Below, piece after piece: positions 45,477-58,284 of a stretch of 64,000 nucleotides of DNA. A program made the translations under genes and the position numbers. The stretch is from positions 72,800,317-72,864,316 of the forward strand of contig BRKX01000001.1 of the NCBI GenBank assembly GCA_026008535.1. The letters are read 5' to 3'. The stretch is from Perilla frutescens. Its lineage: Eukaryota; Streptophyta; Magnoliopsida; Lamiales; Lamiaceae. The stretch's first letter is position 1; the number at the start of each line of letters is the position of its first letter. Under the pieces are notes generated by a model that did no database searches, was not told the DNA's origin, and saw only the letters and a list, made by a program, of their open reading frames with translations.

Positions 45477-46066
45477 TTCCCTTGAGGTTTGTATTTTTCA
45501 TTTGAAGGTTTATGTCATTATATCTTGTTGCAAGAATTGCATATGGTCGGCGAAAATCAACAAAATCCTCAATTTGAGAGACGTTTGGCGACAGATGGAT
45601 GAAAAATTTAACACCCTTACTAAACATATAATAACATAAAGGCAAATTCTCTCATCAGACTTTAGAAATAAGTTGAATCCTTAAAAATATACCTTCGTAG
45701 GGGCGGGCCACACTGATAGGAACTCAAACCAAAGGCTCTAACTTCATCACAAAAACTAGTTCAAGGGTGGAGTTAGGATCTTTGACTTGAGTCCCTATCA
45801 TTGGTGGAAATTGTCACCCAGTCCCACTCGATCTGAAAAAAAAAATATGGTCGCAAAAAATCACTCATTACACAAAAAATATCACCCGTAGCATGACGCA
45901 TGCTACTTTGATTATATATATGAGTTTATTATTCCCAAATATTATGATTTATATTTATTTTAAAAAAATAATTATCGAGCGCGGTGCACGAACCCACACG
46001 TTAGTGTAGGGCGAATGCACTATGTCAGTTGTCAGATAAAAAAAATTCACTTTAATTTTAGAGTTC
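44571..46066. other. Spacer between P450-B2 and repeat block Z2
   Basis: Copy of 14386-15889; the (TA)n at about 45249-45283 is 8 bp shorter. No gene recognised. Confidence 0.5.
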
Positions 46067-47162
46067 ACTAATCGTCATGTTGCATTCGCTACTGCACAAT
46101 CAATTGTTTTAGTTTTTTCTTCGATTTTATTTTAATTTTTTCTCTGATTTCAATGTCTTATGGTTTAGTTTAAATTTACCCTCATTATTAAGATTCATGT
46201 GATGTCAAATTATGATTTATTACAATTTTTTATATTTAGTTTTTAGTTATTAATTGATTATTTAAAAAGTTAAGTACTAAAAAATTAATAAAAAAATCCT
46301 AATTGGTGGGATGAACCCTAAACAATAAGTGAAAAAATAAACTAAAGCACAATATGTTGAAATCAAAGAAAAACATAAATAAACTAATAGTACAATAAGG
46401 AATGCAACGCGAAAATGCAATAGAAGATTCCATCCAAATAAGCAAGCAGTTCAAATTTATTGTTGCATTCTTCATGTATCAATCTCAAATTTATAATTTT
46501 TGTAATTTTTATTATAAAATAAAAATTAATGATAATATGATAATCTTAATCAATATTCATCAACAAAAAATGAATTAAAAAATTATAAATTTTAATTACA
46601 AAATAATCAATCCTATTAAATAATTTTTCAAATTCAACTAAAATGTAAAAAAATGAAATTGATAAAATAATTAAAAACAACTTATAATTTAAAAATATAA
46701 CACATAAAATGTGACACGAAATCTCATGTGGTAAGCAAATCTCCCCACTCAATGGTATATAACAGTTGACGATCTTAGTTTTAAAATATAATAAAGGTAC
46801 CTATCAATTTAAACTAGATTAACAATAATATTGCGGATAATGTTAAAATAAATCTTGAACTGCGTGAAGGTAGGAATGCAGGTACGTCATTGATAATCAT
46901 TTATATGAATACGTTAAATAAGTTAAATATAGATGTATAAATGCATTAAATAAGGGTAAATGTGTGAAAAATATGAATTTTTTATCTTGAATTTGTAAAA
47001 TGGTATTTTTTTAAAACAAAATTAAAAAATTAGAATGATACTTATTTATAAACGGAGATAATATTGTTTATTATTGTATATTTGTAGCTAAGTGAAAGAC
47101 AGAAACCGGACAACTTCTATGCTATTTCACAAGGTCCCTATACTATTTTTTGCCTAGTTAAA
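46067..47162 (-). repeat. Repeat block Z2 (inverted relative to X2/Y2)
   Basis: Copy of 15890-16985. Confidence 0.7.
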
Positions 47163-47415
47163 ACAAAAAAGGGGCATGAATTTTAAACATAAAAAGTATA
47201 TATAACCAAATAAATAAAACATTACTAACATGAACATCTTTCTAATTATATGATATGGAGTGAACCACCTTGTAACTGTAATGTTGGGTTCGAATATTCA
47301 ATAAGTCTAGCTATACAAAACACACATGCCCATGAGTCCCACCTATGTTTAACTATGCATATGAACATAAGATAAATTTAACACCGTTAGCAAACACGCA
47401 TTTTTCTCACTCAAC

Positions 47416-48837
47416 TCACAACTTGCTTCTCGTGTGCAGGTTTTCGGCTATTTCTCCGAGGCCGTGATTGAAGTTAGCTGCAAAAGCTTCCATTTGAACC
47501 TTAGGCATCCACAACCCAATCTCAACTCCTCCATCTCTCGATCTACATATGAAAACTTGGTGGGTGATAAGAGATAGAAACATTTGTGGCCTTCCCCATC
47601 CGAAATCTATATCATAAATATCAAATGTTGGTGATCCTGCCGAAACAAGTGTACGTTTTCTAGCCGGATTAGCTAACTCCTTGAAGTTTTCGAAACCATC
47701 GAAACTTCCCCGATCACTATTGAAAGCCTTGCGAACTGCCTCCGTGATCGCCTTTGCGGCCTCTATGAAGCCCTTCTTCCCTTTCAATATTCCATGAGTT
47801 GACTCTACGAGAACGGGTGTCAAGCAATTGCCAAAATAAGTATCGGGCAAGGCTGGACTTAGCCTTGCCCTAGAATCTGCAGGGATTAAAAAATACTCTG
47901 GCTCATCATCAGCCAGAGTCTCCCCTGCAGCAGCCGGGAACTTAGCTGTACAACTCCACACGTACGCAGTCGCTGCCACAAAGGACGAGATACGGGTAGC
48001 GGCTGCAGGTTTCTCCTCGTTGTGAGTGAAATTCTTGAGTTTTCTCAAAACAGTTTCCGATAGAACGAACTTGGCGTGAACGTACTTATGTGAAGAAATG
48101 GCCGGAGTAGAGGCCGGCCAATCTATCTTCATGCCGTTCCAACATTCCGTGGTGAGCCTATCGGCATCCTGGATAGCTCGTCTGTCGTAGCAAGGCGAGA
48201 ATTTCTCGCCTAATGCTACCAACTGCGCGTCCCCGTTGAATTTGTTTATGGAAGCCCACGCGCGTACGAAACAGAAGAGAGAGCCTCCGTCGGCGACGGC
48301 GTGGTGGAGATTGAAGCCAATACTAATGCCCTTGTCCGGAAATAGGGTTACCTGAATAGCGGCTGCAGGTAATCCTACGAAGTGAGTGGAGTGAGTGGGT
48401 GGGGCCATTTGAGGGATGAAGCAGTGGAAGTCTTCATCATAAAGGAAATGATCATCGCCTGCCAGGCGCGTGAAATCAGCGCCTGACAGAGCGATGGTTA
48501 GGACGATAGAGTCGCCGGATTTGTAATGAGAAGCCGGCAAATTTCCGGGACTGAGAGGGACGATTATCTTCCCGGCGAGCGGGGGAAAATGCTTGAGAGT
48601 TAGAGAGAGGGAATTCTTGATATTGGGAACCATGTCGTTGAGGAAAAACGATTTCGAACACGAGTGCTCGAAATCGTAGAAAAATAGGAATTTGGTGTGA
48701 TGAAAGGGAAGCCATATCATATCAGAATGTAGAAGTGGGAGCAGCAACTCGGCGGGGGCGCCCCCTGAGGGAGAGATCTGGCAGATATCTACTATGTTGG
48801 TAGCCATTGGAACTGTTTCATTGGATTTTGAAGGCAT
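47416..48837 (-). CDS. BAHD-D2, BAHD acyltransferase (473 aa)
   Basis: Protein identical to BAHD-D: H179-AVA-D183, YFGNC (334-338), DFGWG (411-415). The two possible starts are at 48837 and 48807. Same convergent position relative to P450-B2. Confidence 0.92.
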   Translation of the reverse strand: MPSKSNETVPMATNIVDICQISPSGGAPAELLLPLLHSDMIWLPFHHTKFLFFYDFEHSCSKSFFLNDMVPNIKNSLSLTLKHFPPLAGKIIVPLSPGNLPASHYKSGDSIVLTIALSGADFTRLAGDDHFLYDEDFHCFIPQMAPPTHSTHFVGLPAAAIQVTLFPDKGISIGFNLHHAVADGGSLFCFVRAWASINKFNGDAQLVALGEKFSPCYDRRAIQDADRLTTECWNGMKIDWPASTPAISSHKYVHAKFVLSETVLRKLKNFTHNEEKPAAATRISSFVAATAYVWSCTAKFPAAAGETLADDEPEYFLIPADSRARLSPALPDTYFGNCLTPVLVESTHGILKGKKGFIEAAKAITEAVRKAFNSDRGSFDGFENFKELANPARKRTLVSAGSPTFDIYDIDFGWGRPQMFLSLITHQVFICRSRDGGVEIGLWMPKVQMEAFAANFNHGLGEIAENLHTRSKL

Positions 48838-51477
48838 TAATAGAGACGAATTTAAGATATGAAATCGATTTCCTATTACATTTTCACGTTACATCTCGTA
48901 TTTTACTATCATATTAACTTCCTTATCTATATATTTGATGAAATAAAAAAAATGTAAACATAGGGTGTATTAGTGATATGAAACATAATTAAGATGTAAT
49001 TAACCGGAAATAGGAGATTGAGATTATCATATTTTGAGTGAACAGAAACTTAAATCTTAATATCTCATAGATGTATAGTGTTCCTGCATTATTCCAAAAT
49101 TGTACGTAATTCTAATTTTTCGATCTAGACAATTTAATCTTCGTGTACTCAACGTTTCAACTTTCAACCAATATAAGCTCAATACAGCTTGTGATAAGAT
49201 CTTACGGTACAAACTAATTAGAAAATATTGACTTCAATTAAGATTTAAAACTAAATTTTAAATTAGAAAATTACAAATGTTGGTTTAGTTATATATGAAA
49301 TAATTAAGTCTTAATAATCAATTACCAAATATAATTAATTAAAAATCAAAACTAAAAAATAATTATAATATTTAATTATGATAAAATCAGCCCTAATTAA
49401 AGCTATTAAATAAAACTAAAAACTAAAAAAAATCAGATAGAAGAAAAACTATTTAATATTAATGAAGTCAACTATGTATTGTGTATTGTGCCTGTCCAAA
49501 AATTATAGATCGGGAATAGTTAAAAAAATTATAGATCATGATTCAGAAGATAGCTTATGCACATGGGGTAAGCTTTATTTATGTATTATTTTTTTGACAA
49601 TAAACATGCAGTTAATCCATTCAAATCAACAATTCCGCAAACCAAACACGTGGGAATATTGATTTTTATAATGCAATCTCGGGAGAAATTACAAGTGAGA
49701 CCAAAGAGTGCTTTGCAAGATAATTCATATTCAATTTTTTCGATGATTTTTCCCCAAAAGGCCTATGTAGATTTTAAATGAAACACGATCTTAATCTCTA
49801 AAGATAATGAAAAGAATAATGCAACAAATAGAGAAAAAAAAAAGAATTTAATAGAAATTTAGGAAAAAATTAAAATGTATTGTATGTGTGTATAGTTTTT
49901 TTATAAAATTTTAATTATAGATAAAAAATTAATAAAAAATTATGTATAATTTTTTTATTCTTATTTTTAAAATTTCAACATAAATTTGACATAATTTCGA
50001 CCATTTTTTTAAATTACTGTTACATTTTTTAAATGATTAATTATATAAGAAAGAAATGACCCAACTATGTTTCTTAAAATTATATCTTTAAATTTGTATG
50101 ATTTTTTTTATTAATCTATTAAAATCATTGTAGCTAGAGAAAGAATAAAATAAAATCAGGACAAAAAATTATACGACTAAAAATGTAAAAAAATTAATGT
50201 ATATCACAAATTATTTTTTTACGTTGCAATATATATATATATATATATATATATTCACAACAATTTAATTACGTGCATCATGTATTATATGCATTTATAT
50301 CATATTCAACACAAACAATATTAAAATATATCATTTAAAATTTATGTTTTATTTTACTAAATTTACATTAAACTCTATATTATATTATATTATATTATAT
50401 TATATTATATGTGTGTGTCTATCAAGGATTAAAATAGTGAGGTTTTGACATTGCGATACGGATATGGGAGAGAATGTATTTTTTCCCGGATATCGATGAA
50501 ATATCGCAATAAATCGTAATATATCGTGGTTTTTATTTATATTTCTATAATATATTTTGATTTTTATTTAATACTAGTTTTTTGTGGTCTTCTTTAGATC
50601 TTCAACGTTATTATTTCACTTGTAATATTCTTTCGCTTTACACAAAATGTGTGTGGAGGTTAAAATATACATCAACAAAATAATTGCGTCAATTGATATT
50701 ATCCAATCCATGATGAAGCAGTTGGAAGAAATCAACAAACATATCAAGTGCATGTGCATAATTATATTCAGAATTATTCTAATTTGATGAGTTAGGATCC
50801 ATATTGTTTGGAACAAGATGACATTCGATATACTATATTGAACCCATAGATCCCCATTTTGGTATTAGTTGTACTTTATAATGTTTATTTAGTTATTTTA
50901 TATTGTATTATGTATTATTTTATCAAATGTATTGTCCCAGACAATATTTATATAATGTATTATTCATATGTTTGCTTTCAAAATATAATTTTATCAAAAT
51001 TTTGAGAAGAATATGTACATAATAATATGTTATAATAGTTCCTAAAATTTGTTGCTAAATTTTTAAAAGTTTAATATAGTTTCCGTCATTTTTTTTTCCA
51101 ATTTTTTACCATATTGATATATCATCCGATATATCAGTAAAATTGAAGTTGCGATATATGATGCGATAACAATATTTTCATCTTTAGTGTGCGTATCACA
51201 TTTGGCGAAACATAGCAAATATATATATATATATATATATATATGATTACAAATTTGGTGAAAGGTGTTAAAAGATTATGCATAATATATACTTCACACG
51301 ATCTTTCCACTAATTTTGGATCCAGTCAAATGACTTCACATGCAATTCTGTTTAATTCTTCGCAACAATTATTATTAATCCTAGTTTTCGATCCTACAAC
51401 GTTGGCGCATGTGTATATATATTATAATATTCAATATAGTTATCGAGCACACACACACACACACCTATATATATACA
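48838..51477. other. AT-rich spacer and BAHD-D2 promoter
   Basis: Copy of 18661-21296, with (TA)n and (CA)n length changes. No gene recognised. Confidence 0.45.
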
Positions 51478-51643
51478 CAGTAAAATTTCTATGTAGTAAT
51501 ATTGTTGGAATCGGCGAAAAATATTATTATAAGGAGGTTATTCTTATATAGAGTTTACATATAAAAAAATATTTTTTGGAAAAAATTAACATATATTGTA
51601 CAACACTCGGAAATGTCTCTTCATAATTTAAAAATGTGAATTT

Positions 51644-51687
<44 letters not shown>

Positions 51688-52413
51688 ATTCATTCATGTG
51701 CTAATGCATATATGTATCTAGGAAATGGAAAAAAAAAGTGATTGTGCCAATGACATAGAAGTTACAAAAAAATTAGATGAAGATGATCAAAGAATAGTTG
51801 CAGATTTGAGAAATCAGATAAAAGAACTCTTCATTATAATAACCAAATGGATATGTATGTTTTCCTTGATCATCCAAATGAGCAACAAGTAGTGTATGCT
51901 TTAACTGAAGAAGATATTATTACATGAATCAAGCGAAACACAAGGTGATAATCCAGAGGATGATAGTGTAGAAATAGAATAAGTCTCGTTTCAAGAAATT
52001 GCAAGCATATATGTTGAACAAGCTGGAAATATTTTGGATTCAATAAAAAGGTGTTGTGTTGATAAGTTACTTCAAATGCGCAAGTTAACGGATGTGGTAT
52101 TAACCCAAAAAATTAAAGCATTGTCACATACAACTTTAGATAAGTATTTCATACAATCTTAAGTTTAATATAACATATGTAGTTAAATTTTTCTAAATAT
52201 TTTATATAGATATTTAAATATATTTGAAATTTAATATCATTTTATTACTATATCGAGACAAATTTCTTAAGGATGGTCCTAAAAAAATATCGGAATATTA
52301 CAATGTAGAGGTTATTCTTATATATAACTGGTCCCGAGTTGAGACCATAACTTTTTATTACTATAAGAAGGTTATTCGTATATAAAGTATTCTTGTATAG
52401 AGGTTTTATTATA
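51478..52413 (+). mobile_element. Pogo/Lemi-type transposon relic, unit 2 copy
   Basis: Copy of 21297-22240, 8 bp shorter because of its internal (TA)n. Same broken transposase C-terminus ending TTLDKYF. Confidence 0.65.
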
Positions 52414-52630
52414 CATACACACACACACGTATATATATATATATATATATATGATTGATCAATATGTAAATTAAACAATTTTGCTTCCACACATCGTGCC
52501 ATCGCGGTGCAATACATGTGCTTGCCCCATTTTGATTGAAGCGCGCATTTCCGTGTAACAACTATACAGCTGTTAATTATGATATATATTATATTAATTA
52601 GGAAATTGTATGAATTTGGATATATATATA

Positions 52631-53304
52631 GGGATGAGATCTGGTGAGAACTAGTCATCAGGTGGGAACTAGGAACCAATCCCATCCCTCCATTTCATAA
52701 TCTGGACGGTCCAGATCAATCCAGATTTTCCGGTGGCAATTGTGTAATTAAAACGAAAGTCTTCAATTCGCGCGTCTCATTAAGGGCAAAATCAGAACTG
52801 AACTCAAAAATTGCTCAGATTCAATTTTAGCCTCCGACTTCGCTCATTTTAGCTTCATACATTTCTCATTTTAGCATGTATTGATAAACAAAAATGGAAC
52901 GATGATTTCATTGGAATGAAATGCAATACACCCTATTTGGGGACAGTGAACCCTAATGGGAATCTCATAATTACTAGTTGAGATCAGAGCCCTAATCGGA
53001 ACGTAATAAACCCTAATTGGGAACGGTGAACCCTAGTGGAAAATGTCACATCAATTTTAGCCTCCTACTTCGATCATTTTAGCATCATGCGATTCTCATT
53101 TTATCCTGAGAACAAAATGGAAGAATTATTGAATTATTAAATTACTATATTACCCCTCCGTCAACAAAGTTACCGAAAATTACAGGAATGCCATCGCCCA
53201 TCCACTTAAATCTGATTTAATTTGGACCGTCCAGATTGAGTCAAACAAGGACTAGGATTGGTTCCTAGTTCCCACCTGGGGGAAGGCTTCTCATTTGATC
53301 CTTT

Positions 53305-53307
<3 letters not shown>
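52631..53307. mobile_element. TA-flanked foldback MITE, 677 bp, unit 2 copy
   Basis: Copy of 22456-23132 at the same length. Confidence 0.75.

Positions 53308-53363
<56 letters not shown>
53308..53363. repeat. (TA)n microsatellite, 56 bp
   Basis: Partner of the 116-bp tract at 23133-23248; 60 bp shorter. Confidence 0.97.
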
Positions 53364-53365
<2 letters not shown>

Positions 53366-53609
53366 ATTTGGTTCAAATGAGAACAGTGCTTCATGTGAGA
53401 ACGTGAGAACGGGCCTGTTTAGTGTAATTTTAGTGCTTTTCTTACTGTATTTTGATGCAATTTTTTAATTTTTATTTTTAATGCTTTTCTTATTGTATTT
53501 TAGTGCTAGATGATTTAGCACCAAAATAAAATAAGAAAAACACTGAAATTACACTAAACAAGCCCGTTCTCACGTTCTCACATGAAGCACTGTTCTCATT
53601 ATAACCAAC

Positions 53610-53612
<3 letters not shown>
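53364..53612. mobile_element. TA-nested palindromic MITE, unit 2 copy
   Basis: Copy of 23249-23497, 249 bp. Confidence 0.8.

Positions 53613-53687
<75 letters not shown>
53613..53687. repeat. (TA)n microsatellite, 75 bp
   Basis: Partner of 23498-23552; 20 bp longer. Confidence 0.95.
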
Positions 53688-53690
<3 letters not shown>

Positions 53691-54016
53691 AATTCACCTC
53701 ATGCACATTAACAACGATGGAGCTCTAAGTCAAACTTCTAAAACTTCACAGATTATATATTGGAATAAAAAAAGTTGTTCGTGAAAGATATATAATTAGA
53801 CAATGTGGTGCTTTGTATTTGTGCGCACAGCATATTAATTAGCACATCTATTAATTAAATACGATTGTACTATTATTAATCATATTTTGCCAAATTTATA
53901 TCTCTAATAATACTTCACTTCATAGTTAATGATACTGAAACTTCACAGTTAATGATACTTCACACATAGTGATACTTTACTTTATACCTAGTGATACCCG
54001 AGTGGCCGAACGTGGG

Positions 54017-54370
54017 GAGAAAATTATATTTTCAGTCCCATAGGACATGACCCTCTCCAATTTTGGTCTCATACGAACTAATTTGGTCCTTTTTCGATTT
54101 TATGAAACTGGAGAGGGCCATGTCCTATGGGACTGAAAATTTAATTTTCGATTTTCATCCAAAAAGCAATATAATTGGTCCAACGAATTATGCTTCTTAT
54201 GGGACTAAAACTACATTTTAGTCTGGAACTGAAATTGCATATCAGTTTAACAGAAAACGTAATGGTAGAACTATTTTTGCATGTTTTGGTCGAATGGGAC
54301 CAAATTAGTTTGTATGGGACTAATATCGGAGAGGGCCATGTCCTATGGAACTGAAAATGCAATTTTCTCC
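54017..54370. mobile_element. Mutator-type MITE (354 bp), unit 2 copy
   Basis: Copy of 23882-24235 with the same imperfect 9-bp flanking repeats. Confidence 0.75.
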
Positions 54371-54379
54371 GAGCGTGGG

Positions 54380-55110
54380 CGGGTGCATGGAGCGCACGCG
54401 CCTGACTGTTTTTGCAGGTTTTGACAGGTTTGGAAGGATTTTTGGACGGGTTTAGATCCTATTTGACCCGTTTAACGTAAGAGACCCGTTAGATGGTCTC
54501 ATATAAGTTTTTGTCATATCCAATATGCAATTGTATTATTATTATTTTTAAGATGAAAATAGTTTATGCATCCAAAATAGACAACTATGTACAAGTTTGA
54601 GTTACAAAATTGTCAAAAAATTAAAGAAATCGAATGTGCAGTATAAAATGCAACACAAAATGTGCAATAGATAATTTCAAATGAAGTTTTAGCCACCGTT
54701 GGGCTCCATCGTTTGTTCTATAAATGTTCTATAAATAGGTTAGTACAGTCTTGTGTAATAAAAACCTGCTTTGGTTACTATGAATTGGAATAGAGTGGAT
54801 CTGACTGTGATTTGTTTGATATCTCTCTCTTGTTAAACACTAAAACAAGCCATTGAAAAACTAAAGATCCAACCACAAAGAAATGACAAATGGGATCGAA
54901 AAATAATATAAAAACTCGTATAAGACCATTTGAATCTGAATCTTGACCCGTCTGACAACTATCGAGTCGTCACCCCATTTGATACAAGGTATTCCCAGGC
55001 CATAATCTATAAATTGAGTAGTGGCGATTGATTATGATTAACCCTAGCTAGACACTGGGTGCTTAATTCCTTCTTCCCACAGCAAGCATCATCGTAGTAA
55101 CGCTGCAAAA
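54380..55110 (+). promoter_or_regulatory. P450-C2 upstream region with TATA box
   Basis: Copy of 24245-24975; TATAAATT at 55008-55015, about 96 bp before the ATG. Confidence 0.5.
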
Positions 55111-56786
55111 ATGGAAGAAACTCAAACAAATCATAATTTGATATTTCCAGCTCTCATATCCTTAATCTTTCTGTGTTCCATCACAAAATACTTCCTCAAA
55201 AAATCACCTGCAAACAAGAACCTTCCACCATCACCGCCGCGGCTGCCGATACTCGGAAACCTCCACCAAATCGGCGCTCTGCCCCGCTTCAATCTCCAAC
55301 ACTTGGCCGGAAAATACGGGCCGCTCACGCTTCTTCACGCCGGCCGCGTCCCCGTCCTGATCGTCTCCTCCGCCGATGGAGCACGAGAGATCATGAAAAC
55401 TCACGACCTCAACTTCGCAAGCAGGCCCCAGTTCAGTAAAATCAACTTCGAAAGCACCGGCGTCGTGTTCGCCCCTCACGGCGAGTACTGGCGGCAGGCG
55501 AAGCAGATCTTCGTGCTCCAGCTGCTGAGCAACAAGCGGGTTCAATCCTCCCGTTCCATCAGGGAAGAAGAAACATTACTTTTCTTGACAAAGATTGAAG
55601 AATCTGAGTCGAAGGTTGTGAATTTGAGTGAGATGTTTGCGGAGTTCACCAATGACGGGATATGCAGATCAGCCCTCGGCACGACGTACAGCCGGTCGGA
55701 AAAGGGGAAGAAGTTCATGCTTCTGATGAAGGAACTGTCGGAGCTGTTAGGCGCTGTTCGAGTCGGCGAGTTCATACCGTGGCTCGGTTGGATCGATCGA
55801 GTGTTTGGCTATGATGAGAAAGCGAGCAGGATTGCGAGAGGGCTCGACGATTTTCTGGAGGGTGTGATTCACGAGCGCCTTGAATCTAAGAAGAGTAGTG
55901 GTCGGAGTTTGGTGGAGAAAAATGGAGAAAGTTTTCTTGACATAATGCTCGAAATCTACAATGGTGGCACTGCTGGTTATTCCATTGACAGAAGCAGCAT
56001 CAAAGCAATACTTTTGGTAAGTGCATATATATATATATGTATGTATGTATGTATATAGATAGATAGATTTCGTGTTAGACTATTGATTATTAGGATCGAT
56101 CATTTTCAATCTCATTATGTGATATGTGACACACTGACACCTAGTTCATGAATATATAGGATATATTTTCTGCAGGAACTGATACCTCGGCAATATTGCT
56201 GGAGTGGGTGATGACAGAACTGTTACGACATCCTAAAGTAATGGATAAGGTGCAAAAGGAAGTGAGAGAAATTGTTAGAGACAAGAAATCGATATCAGAT
56301 GATGACATAGAAAAAATGCATTACTTGAAAGCCGTGATCAAGGAGACCTTTCGTTATCACCCTCCGGTGCCTTTTCTGGTACCACGGATAGGTGAACGCG
56401 ATGTGGAAGTAAATGGCTACGACGTTGCAGCCGGGACTGTTGTGATGGTCAATGTTTGGGCCATAAGCAGGGATCCTGCATGCTGGGACGAACCAGAAAA
56501 GTTTAAGCCAGAGAGATTCTTGAACTCTTCGATAGAGTTCAAGGGTTCCAATTTCGAGTTTATCCCGTTTGGGGCTGGGAGAAGAAGTTGCCCAGGGATT
56601 GCATTTTCCATGGCTAATATTGAGCTTGTGTTAGCAAATCTCATGCAAAAATTTAACTGGAAATTGCCGGATGGAGTCGAGGTAGAAGATTTGGATGTGC
56701 GTGAATGCCCCGGTGTTCTAGCCCATAAAGATGTACCTCTTCTTGCAATCGCCACTCAGGTAAAAATGTTGAATGTCTCATGTTAA
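55111..56786 (+). CDS. P450-C2, CYP71A-like cytochrome P450 (510 aa)
   Basis: Exons 55111-56016 and 56160-56786, with a 143-bp intron. It differs from P450-C by one residue: Ala91 (GCA at 55381) where P450-C has Ser91 (TCA at 25246). Ala is also found in P450-B, so this copy keeps the ancestral residue. All motifs (AGTDTS, KETFR, PERF, FGAGRRSCPG) are intact. It has the same C-terminal extension and alternative donor (CAG|GTAAAA) as P450-C. Confidence 0.92.
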
Positions 56787-57742
56787 TTTTAGTTAGTGAA
56801 TTTGTACTACATGTTGAATGTCCATTGAATAATTTCAAATATGTTTGAAGTTGGTCAATCCTTGAACATGTATCTTAAACAAATCTACTTTAATATGTTC
56901 TTTACTTTAGTTGAACATCCACGAGTAAATAAAGCAATAAAAATGATACATGATATGTTTAGCCAGTCAAATAAAAGTACTTATTTGGGATGCTTAATTA
57001 TTATGTACATATGGACTCCTCCATATATTGTCATTTCACCCTTACAATCCACTATTCGTGATTGGAAGGTTTTGAGATTTTAATCTGTGTCTAAAATTAT
57101 TTTTTAGATCAAAATATTATATATGTGTCACACCCTTCTGTAGTATCTCAACTGACCGCCGATTGCATCACTCAATGCCACGGTGGTTGATTGCCCAACC
57201 ACATAAATTGTGACACATGGTAGTTGTCAAGAAAATTTTAGTGTGAAACTTCTAATAAAAAGTGTCTCGATTGACTTTCAACTTTTTACAATTTGATATC
57301 TGATCTTTTAACATTTTAGTAATTATGTCCCCGAGTTGAATTTTATCTAAAAAAATTGAAGGTCGATTCAAATTGCTTTCGTCAATAAAAGCAAAGGAAA
57401 GAACAAAAAATGTTTGCTAATTTTTTTTTTTTGAGTGAAATGTTTGCTATTAGGTTTCATTAAGTATATGTTGACCCTTTCCTAAAAAAAAAAAAGGTAT
57501 GTGTTGACCAAGAGCGCATCATGAATATTGGCTGCGCTTGGCTAAAACACAAAAAACTAGCAAGCATTTAAACATAAAAGTTTTTATATAAAAAAAATTT
57601 ACTAATGGCATGCACAGAGGCCTTGATGAGGAATCATATATGTAATATATAGGGAGTGAACGAGCTCGTGACTGAAATATTGGGTTTGAAGATTCGCTGA
57701 ATCAACCCGGCCAAAACACACACGAGTCCCAAAAATGTATAA
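56787..57742. other. Spacer between P450-C2 and the BAHD-E2 flank
   Basis: Copy of 26652-27607; no gene recognised. Confidence 0.5.
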
Positions 57743-57751
57743 GCTATATAA

Positions 57752-58222
57752 GAGTAAATTACATTTTTGGTCATGTAAAAATAGGGTCTAAAACTTTTAA
57801 TCTCAAAATATATACAATTTTGGTTCTAAGTTTAATTTTTCGACACTTTTCGTCCCACAGTTTATATTTCAACACTTTTAGTCCCAAAAATTAACGGACC
57901 ATATTTAACATTCGTTTAGTATCTATTTTAGAGCCAAAATAATAGTACCTATTTTCGATTGAAATTTTCACTATATTCCATCTATTTTTCACCCTTAATT
58001 AGGTGGTGCAACCAAGATCAACAATATAGTTATTGTTTTGGCTCAAAAATAGGTATTTAACGGATGTTAAGTTTAGTTCGTTAGTTTTTGGGACCAAAAA
58101 TATTAAAATGTAAACTATGGGACTAAAAGTGTTGAAAAAACTAACTTAGAACCAAAATTACATATTTTGGGACTAAAACTGTTTGAATTCTATTCGTACA
58201 GCACCAAAAGTATAATTTACTC
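57752..58222. mobile_element. Mutator-type MITE (471 bp), unit 2 copy
   Basis: Copy of 27617-28087 with GCTATATA(A/T) flanking repeats, 63 bp from the BAHD-E2 stop codon. Confidence 0.8.
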
Positions 58223-58284
58223 GCTATATATATTCATTCAAAAAACATTTTCATAACAATAAATTCATCAGAAAAAAAAATATA